DNA of 64,000 nt from Streptomyces scabiei 87.22 (GTDB lineage Bacteria; Actinomycetota; Actinomycetes; Streptomycetales; Streptomycetaceae): NCBI RefSeq assembly GCF_000091305.1, contig NC_013929.1, positions 3,286,001-3,350,000 on the forward strand, read 5' to 3'. Every line of letters begins with the position of its first letter. Positions within the stretch are counted from its first letter, which is position 1. This document shows, in pieces, positions 59,883 through 64,000 of the stretch. The notes below the pieces were generated by a model. The model was not told the origin of the DNA. It ran no database searches and saw only the letters and a list, made by a program, of their open reading frames with translations. Made by a program: the position numbers and the translations under genes.

Positions 59883-60737
59883 CTATCGAGTGAGGAGGTC
59901 TCCCAAGTTGCGGAAGTCCGCCATCACCCGCAACAGCAGATCCCGCACCTCGTCGCCGAAGATCGCCGCTTCCTCGAAGCGAACGAACGTCTCCGCGTAG
60001 GCGGCCAGTTCGGCGGAGTCGGCCGACACGCGCTCGCTGTCGAAAGTCTCGACGACGACTGCCCGCTGGTCGCACAGGGTGAACCCGTGGCGAGGCAGCA
60101 CCGGCACCGGCCAGCGCCAGGGGATGACCCCGAGCCGCACCGTGCTCAGGCTCTCGACAGCCAGCAGCCGGTCGAGCTGGGCCAGCATGAGCGCCGGAGA
60201 CCCCGGCCAGGTACGCAACACGGCTTCCGTCAGCACGAACACCGACTCCCGCCCCGGCTCGTACAACACACTCTGTCGCTCGATGCGGGCACCCACCGCC
60301 CGACCGACAGCATCAGGCGTCGAGTTCGGCGCACTCACAAAGACCTGCCGGGCGTACTCCGCGGTCTGAAGTAGAGCGGGCAGCACGACGCACTGGAACG
60401 ACCGCACCAGCCGCGCCGACCGAACCTCGTCGTCAACGGTTATGCCAGCGGACGGAGTTACCTCGTCTGCGGGCGGGTCAGCATCGGGAGCAGCCATCAC
60501 GGCATCCAGCAACTCACGCACCCCGCGAACGGTCGGCTCGTCGAGGTCGAGGGCACGCGTGAGCCGGTCGAGCACATCAGCGCTCGGAACCATGCGCCCC
60601 GTCTCGACTTTGGACACGGTCGGCTGCCCCACCCCGGCACGCTGCGCCAGCACAGCACCCGTCAGCCCGGCCTCTGCCCGAAGTACACGAAGACGCGCAC
60701 CAAGCGCCCGCATCCGATCCCGCCGCTCACTCCCCAT
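59883..60737 (-). CDS. XRE-family regulator with DUF5753 domain
   Basis: The 284-residue protein has an N-terminal HTH_31 (residues 12-65; AGLTGAVLAQRAGVGQPTVSKVETGR) and a C-terminal DUF5753 domain (about 100-280; LLQTAEYARQ, PVPVLPRHGFTLCD). This architecture is abundant in Streptomyces, usually beside a small acidic DUF397 protein, which is absent here. It is often paired with an RsbW-like protein in development-linked loci, as it is here. It is the last recognisable gene of element 2. Confidence 0.85.
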   Translation of the reverse strand: MGSERRDRMRALGARLRVLRAEAGLTGAVLAQRAGVGQPTVSKVETGRMVPSADVLDRLTRALDLDEPTVRGVRELLDAVMAAPDADPPADEVTPSAGITVDDEVRSARLVRSFQCVVLPALLQTAEYARQVFVSAPNSTPDAVGRAVGARIERQSVLYEPGRESVFVLTEAVLRTWPGSPALMLAQLDRLLAVESLSTVRLGVIPWRWPVPVLPRHGFTLCDQRAVVVETFDSERVSADSAELAAYAETFVRFEEAAIFGDEVRDLLLRVMADFRNLGDLLTR

Positions 60738-61287
60738 GCTCAGGGTTCTACACCACAGGGCAGCCCGGCAGAGAAAGGCCGATCACGGCCACCGTCAACC
60801 ATCAGCTGGGATCGAACTGTCAAGCATCACCCGGGATCGGACACACACTGGCCCAGCCCCTCCGTGATTCAAACTTTCTCTACTGGTTCAAGGCGGCTCG
60901 CTCCGCTCCCCGCGCGCGGCCCGGCCCCCGGCCGGGCCTGCGCTCCAGTCTCCGCCCCGCTCCAGCCCGGCCGGCGCCCGTGCCGCGCTCACAGCAATCA
61001 GCCGCCCGATGCCAGAGAAGGGGGTACGTCGTGGTTGAGGCCGGTCGGCTCCACGGCTTTAGCCACCTCCCCGGTCCGGGCCCCGCGTCGAGCAAGACCA
61101 GGGGGCCACTCGTACACATTGCGGTCAGGCCCAAAGCCTGCCCGAGTTGCCAACCAGCGTACGGCCCCCTGATCATGCTCGACCCCAGACAGGGCAGGCC
61201 ACCGGCCAAACCCGTTCCGTCGACCTCCTGCCCAACGGTCATCCACAGCCCCCTGCGCACAAGCTTCACCTATGGCAAACTTCGCGC
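60738..61287. other. 550-base gene-free region at the right end of element 2
   Basis: No convincing gene is present. The left part holds the promoter of the XRE-DUF5753 gene. From about 60895 the sequence becomes extremely GC-rich, with inverted runs such as GCGCGCGGCCCGGCCCCCGG and its near-complement, and after 61250 it becomes lower in GC. The change in composition fits an element boundary. I could not identify the matching attachment core. No strong ribosome-binding site precedes the methyltransferase start. Confidence 0.5.
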
Positions 61288-62925
61288 ATGGCGATCAACT
61301 TTGGTGGCAAGCCAGACACAAACAAGCTCATCTATGGCGATAACCTTGAGATCCTACGCGGAAATCTAATTCCCTCCCAGAGTGTGGACCTCGTCTACCT
61401 GGACCCCCCATTCAATTCAAATAGGTCCTACAATATTCTTTTCAAAGATAAAAGCGGCGAAGAGTCCCCTGCGCAAATTGAAGCATTCGATGACACATGG
61501 AACTGGAGCCACGAGACAGAAGCTCTATATTTGGAATTGCTCGAAGGTGACCATCCTCTCGCGATTAAAGATGCACTTGAGGCAATGCGTCGTCTCCTAG
61601 GCGAGAATGACGTCTTGGCATATCTCACCATGATGACGGCTCGACTGATCGAACTGCATCGGGTTCTTAAATCCACAGGATCGCTCTACCTGCATTGCGA
61701 TCCCACTGCCAGTCACTACCTGAAGATAGTACTCGATGCAATTTTCGGACCTGAAGCATTCCTTTCGGAAATCATCTGGAAGCGCACAAGTGCACACAAT
61801 CGGGTCCGCCGCTTCGGCCCGGTACACGACGTAATTCTCCACTACGCGAAGGGGAGCAGCCCAACCTGGAATCCACAGTACGTCCCATACGATCAAGACT
61901 ATATTGATCGAGATTATCGCCGGATCGAAGAAACCACGGGCCGCAGGTATCGAATTTCAGACATGACCGCAAATCGCCCGGGGAGTCGCCATGAATGGAA
62001 AGGGATGCCGCCCCCAGGGAATCGCTTTTGGGCGTATTCACTGGAAAGCATGGAACGCCTGGAGGCCGAAGGGAAGATCGTTTATTCGACGCGAGGATAC
62101 CCTCAGGTCAAGCGATACCTTGATGAAATGCCGGGTCAGCTCGTCCAAGACGTATGGACAGACATTGCCCCGATCAACAATCGAGCAGCCGAAAAGCTCG
62201 GATATCCTACACAGAAGCCTCTGGCTCTGCTTGAGCGAATCATCGCCACTTCATCTAATGAAGGCGATGTTGTGCTAGATCCATTTTGCGGATGCGGCAC
62301 GACCATTGATGCGGCACAAAGGCTCGGTCGTCGATGGATCGGAATTGACATCACGACACTTGCAATCGACCTGATTGACGCCCGACTGCGTCACACCTTC
62401 ACCGAGTCGATCCAGAAGAACTATGAAATTCTAGGCATTCCTCGGGACGTTGATGGTGCACAAGCCCTATTCAAGCGATCGCCCTTCGAGTTCGAGCGGT
62501 GGTGCGTGATGCTTGTATCCGGCCAGCCGAATGACAAGCAAGTCGCTGACAAGGGGGTCGACGGGGTTGTCCGCATTCCAATCGATCAGAAGGGTGCGTC
62601 TCATCGAGTACTTGTGTCGGTGAAGGGTGGAGCTACGAATCCTGGCCACGTTCGCGATTTGCTGGGAACTGTTGAATCACAAAAGGCCGCTATGGGTGTT
62701 TTCATCTCCATGAAGAAGCCCACTAAGGCGATGCAAGATGCTGCTAACCACTCGGGCCTCTACACCTTCCCGCCCAACGGTGAGAAGTTTCCGCGCATTC
62801 AATTGATCACGGTCGAAGAACTTTTGGAGGGAAAGCGCCCCAGGCTCCCAGTGACCCCGATGCTTCCGTACTTCCAGGCGAAGCGGCGAGAAGAGGGAAA
62901 TCCTCAGGAAACTCTCTTCGACTGA
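61288..62925 (+). CDS. DNA methyltransferase fused to an Mrr-like nuclease domain
   Basis: The 545-residue protein has a beta-class N4/N6 methyltransferase: catalytic DPPF at residues 39-42 comes before SAM motif DPFCGCGTT at 331-339. Residues 400-480 form a restriction-endonuclease-like (Mrr/PD-(D/E)xK) domain with GVDG at 423-426 and VSVKGG at 443-448, which give Asp425 and Lys446. It may be a single-chain restriction-modification enzyme or a methyltransferase with an accessory nuclease fold. GC is low and no clear Shine-Dalgarno is seen, so a leaderless mRNA is possible. It is followed after 10 bases by a DUF4145 gene. Confidence 0.8.
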   Translation: MAINFGGKPDTNKLIYGDNLEILRGNLIPSQSVDLVYLDPPFNSNRSYNILFKDKSGEESPAQIEAFDDTWNWSHETEALYLELLEGDHPLAIKDALEAMRRLLGENDVLAYLTMMTARLIELHRVLKSTGSLYLHCDPTASHYLKIVLDAIFGPEAFLSEIIWKRTSAHNRVRRFGPVHDVILHYAKGSSPTWNPQYVPYDQDYIDRDYRRIEETTGRRYRISDMTANRPGSRHEWKGMPPPGNRFWAYSLESMERLEAEGKIVYSTRGYPQVKRYLDEMPGQLVQDVWTDIAPINNRAAEKLGYPTQKPLALLERIIATSSNEGDVVLDPFCGCGTTIDAAQRLGRRWIGIDITTLAIDLIDARLRHTFTESIQKNYEILGIPRDVDGAQALFKRSPFEFERWCVMLVSGQPNDKQVADKGVDGVVRIPIDQKGASHRVLVSVKGGATNPGHVRDLLGTVESQKAAMGVFISMKKPTKAMQDAANHSGLYTFPPNGEKFPRIQLITVEELLEGKRPRLPVTPMLPYFQAKRREEGNPQETLFD

Positions 62926-62935
62926 AGGGCGGAAG

Positions 62936-63715
62936 ATGCAATCACGTTTTGATAGACAGATATTTGAGCAACTCGCTGGCCCTTTCGAAGAATGGCCCAT
63001 CATCATTTGTCCGAGTTGCCGCCGAACCTCCCTAGAAGCAAGTGTGGATGAGTTTGAGAGTGCAATAAGTCTCGACGCCCGCGACTTCGACGAGTGGGAG
63101 CCGGATTGGGTAAGTGGGTATTTTCACGGAAGGATCGAATGCCCACGGATCGGCTGTGACAATAGGTACATTGTAGCCGGGATGTGGACCTTAGATAGCA
63201 CAGATGACACCACCCAACCCCCCACAGAGGGAATCGCCAGATTTTACAGCGTCCAGTACATGCTCCCCGGGCTCCCTCTGATGGATTTCCCGGACGCAGC
63301 ACCTGAGATAGTAAGAGAAATGGCCAAATCGGCCGGAGCCATCCTATTGGTGGATCCTAGCGCCGCAGCAAACCGCATTCGATCAGCCATCGAAGCCCTA
63401 CTAGATCATCAACGAATTCGCAAAACGTCCCCCCGAGATAAAACACGTCGACTAACCACCCACGCGCGGATCGAAATATTTCGGGCAAAGAATCAGCAGG
63501 CAGCTGACCACCTGATGGCCATGAAGTGGATAGGCAACGTAGGAAGCCACGAGCGAAATCCACTTCCTCTTGGCTGGGTACTTGACGGAATGGAACATTT
63601 CGCCAGGGCTGTTGAGCTTGTGTATGACCCAACCGCGAATGAACTCGAAAGGCGCGCAAAGATGATTAATAAGAAGGGGAGCAAACTCCGCCCTAAGACC
63701 AACGGGAAAACCTGA
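62936..63715 (+). CDS. DUF4145-domain protein
   Basis: The 259-residue protein has an N-terminal zinc-ribbon (CPSCRR near residue 25 with CPRIGC near 69) and a C-terminal DUF4145 helical domain (about 125-245; AANRIRSAIEALLDHQRI, MKWIGNVGSHE). DUF4145 occurs in HsdR proteins and other defence genes. ATG 62936 has GGGCGGAAG upstream. It lies 10 bases after the methyltransferase-nuclease gene on the same strand and probably acts with it. Confidence 0.75.
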   Translation: MQSRFDRQIFEQLAGPFEEWPIIICPSCRRTSLEASVDEFESAISLDARDFDEWEPDWVSGYFHGRIECPRIGCDNRYIVAGMWTLDSTDDTTQPPTEGIARFYSVQYMLPGLPLMDFPDAAPEIVREMAKSAGAILLVDPSAAANRIRSAIEALLDHQRIRKTSPRDKTRRLTTHARIEIFRAKNQQAADHLMAMKWIGNVGSHERNPLPLGWVLDGMEHFARAVELVYDPTANELERRAKMINKKGSKLRPKTNGKT

Positions 63716-63796
63716 TATCTGTATCGAAGGGTCGAAGAAGTTAAGTGGCGCCAATCGAGTTTCCGGAAGCCCGACTCGCAGGAGTACGGTCCGCCC

Positions 63797-64000
63797 ATGA
63801 ACTGGCGAGACTCTCGGTCCTGGACCGAATCATGGGACTGGGGCGACGCGCCCGCCTGGGCTGCGTTCGTGCTGGCAGCGCTAGCACTTTGGATCAGCAT
63901 CAGGGCGCAGCGAGACGGGCGGCGCTCAGCCGACGCGGCCGAAAAGTCTGGGACCGCTGCCGAAGCCTCTGTCGAAGAGGCGCGGCTGTCGCGCATGGCA
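63797..64000 (+). CDS. Membrane protein, N-terminal part
   Basis: The open frame runs off the right edge after 68 residues. It starts MNWRDSRSWTES, has one transmembrane helix (about residues 21-36; AAFVLAALALWISI) and then a charged helical stretch rich in Ala, Glu and Arg. The layout of one N-terminal helix plus coiled coil is common to small Streptomyces proteins of unknown function. The ATG at 63797 has a weak ribosome-binding site. Confidence 0.5.
   Translation, partial: MNWRDSRSWTESWDWGDAPAWAAFVLAALALWISIRAQRDGRRSADAAEKSGTAAEASVEEARLSRMA

Overview
The window is high-GC actinomycete DNA, almost certainly from a Streptomyces. The left 19 kb holds a conserved core block on the minus strand: MraY/WecA-like transferase, glyA, a low-molecular-weight phosphatase, sua5/tsaC, prmC, prfA, rpmE, an LCP protein, a secreted trypsin-like protease, rho, thrB, thrC, hom, lysA, an ArgS-related protein (NrtL) and a response regulator. 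From memory this matches, in reverse order, the SCO5351-SCO5365 neighbourhood of S. coelicolor. The block ends at a plus-strand tRNA-Arg(CCG) gene at 19022.

Everything right of the tRNA looks accessory. Element 1 starts with a large serine integrase whose reading frame runs antisense through the tRNA. It continues with an XRE regulator and an ImmA-like partner, a replication-relaxation protein, a VirD4/TraD-like coupling ATPase, an MT-A70 methylase and a three-gene overlapping vWA / membrane / vWA-lipoprotein cassette. A 28-bp inverted repeat with phased TGACCC units and lower-GC membrane and lipoprotein genes follow. A ribbon-helix-helix protein sits beside GTGTTGA/TCAACAC palindromes, and the same palindromes occur ahead of the transfer-ATPase operon. 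Next come a small protein plus JmjC/cupin oxygenase cassette, an RsbW-like ATPase with two catalytically dead serine-recombinase-like proteins, an XRE-TPR regulator and a 5-formyl-THF cyclo-ligase-like protein.

From 39.1 to 49.8 kb there is one tight plus-strand operon: hsdM, hsdS, hsdR, a YgjP-type zinc metallopeptidase, and a 1050-residue protein fusing a caspase-like protease (His91/Cys137) to a Ski2/Hel308-like helicase. The last four genes overlap at each join. This is the strongest candidate for an undescribed system: a type I restriction-modification locus with a built-in protease-helicase effector.

Element 2 (about 50.5-60.7 kb) is a compact pSAM2-type integrative conjugative element (AICE), all on the minus strand: tyrosine integrase, excisionase, RepSA initiator, Spd spread proteins (two of them only 51 and 59 residues), an FtsK/TraB translocase, an SCO3933-type protein, a PP2C-like protein, an HTH protein, an RsbW-like ATPase and an XRE-DUF5753 regulator. 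CTAG-centred palindromes precede repSA and three other transcription units and probably form its regulon.

The right end (61.3-64 kb) is again lower in GC. It holds a DNA methyltransferase fused to an Mrr-like nuclease domain, a DUF4145 protein and the start of a small membrane protein. No CRISPR array, rRNA or complete insertion sequence was seen. All assignments come from reading sequence and motifs; no database search was run.
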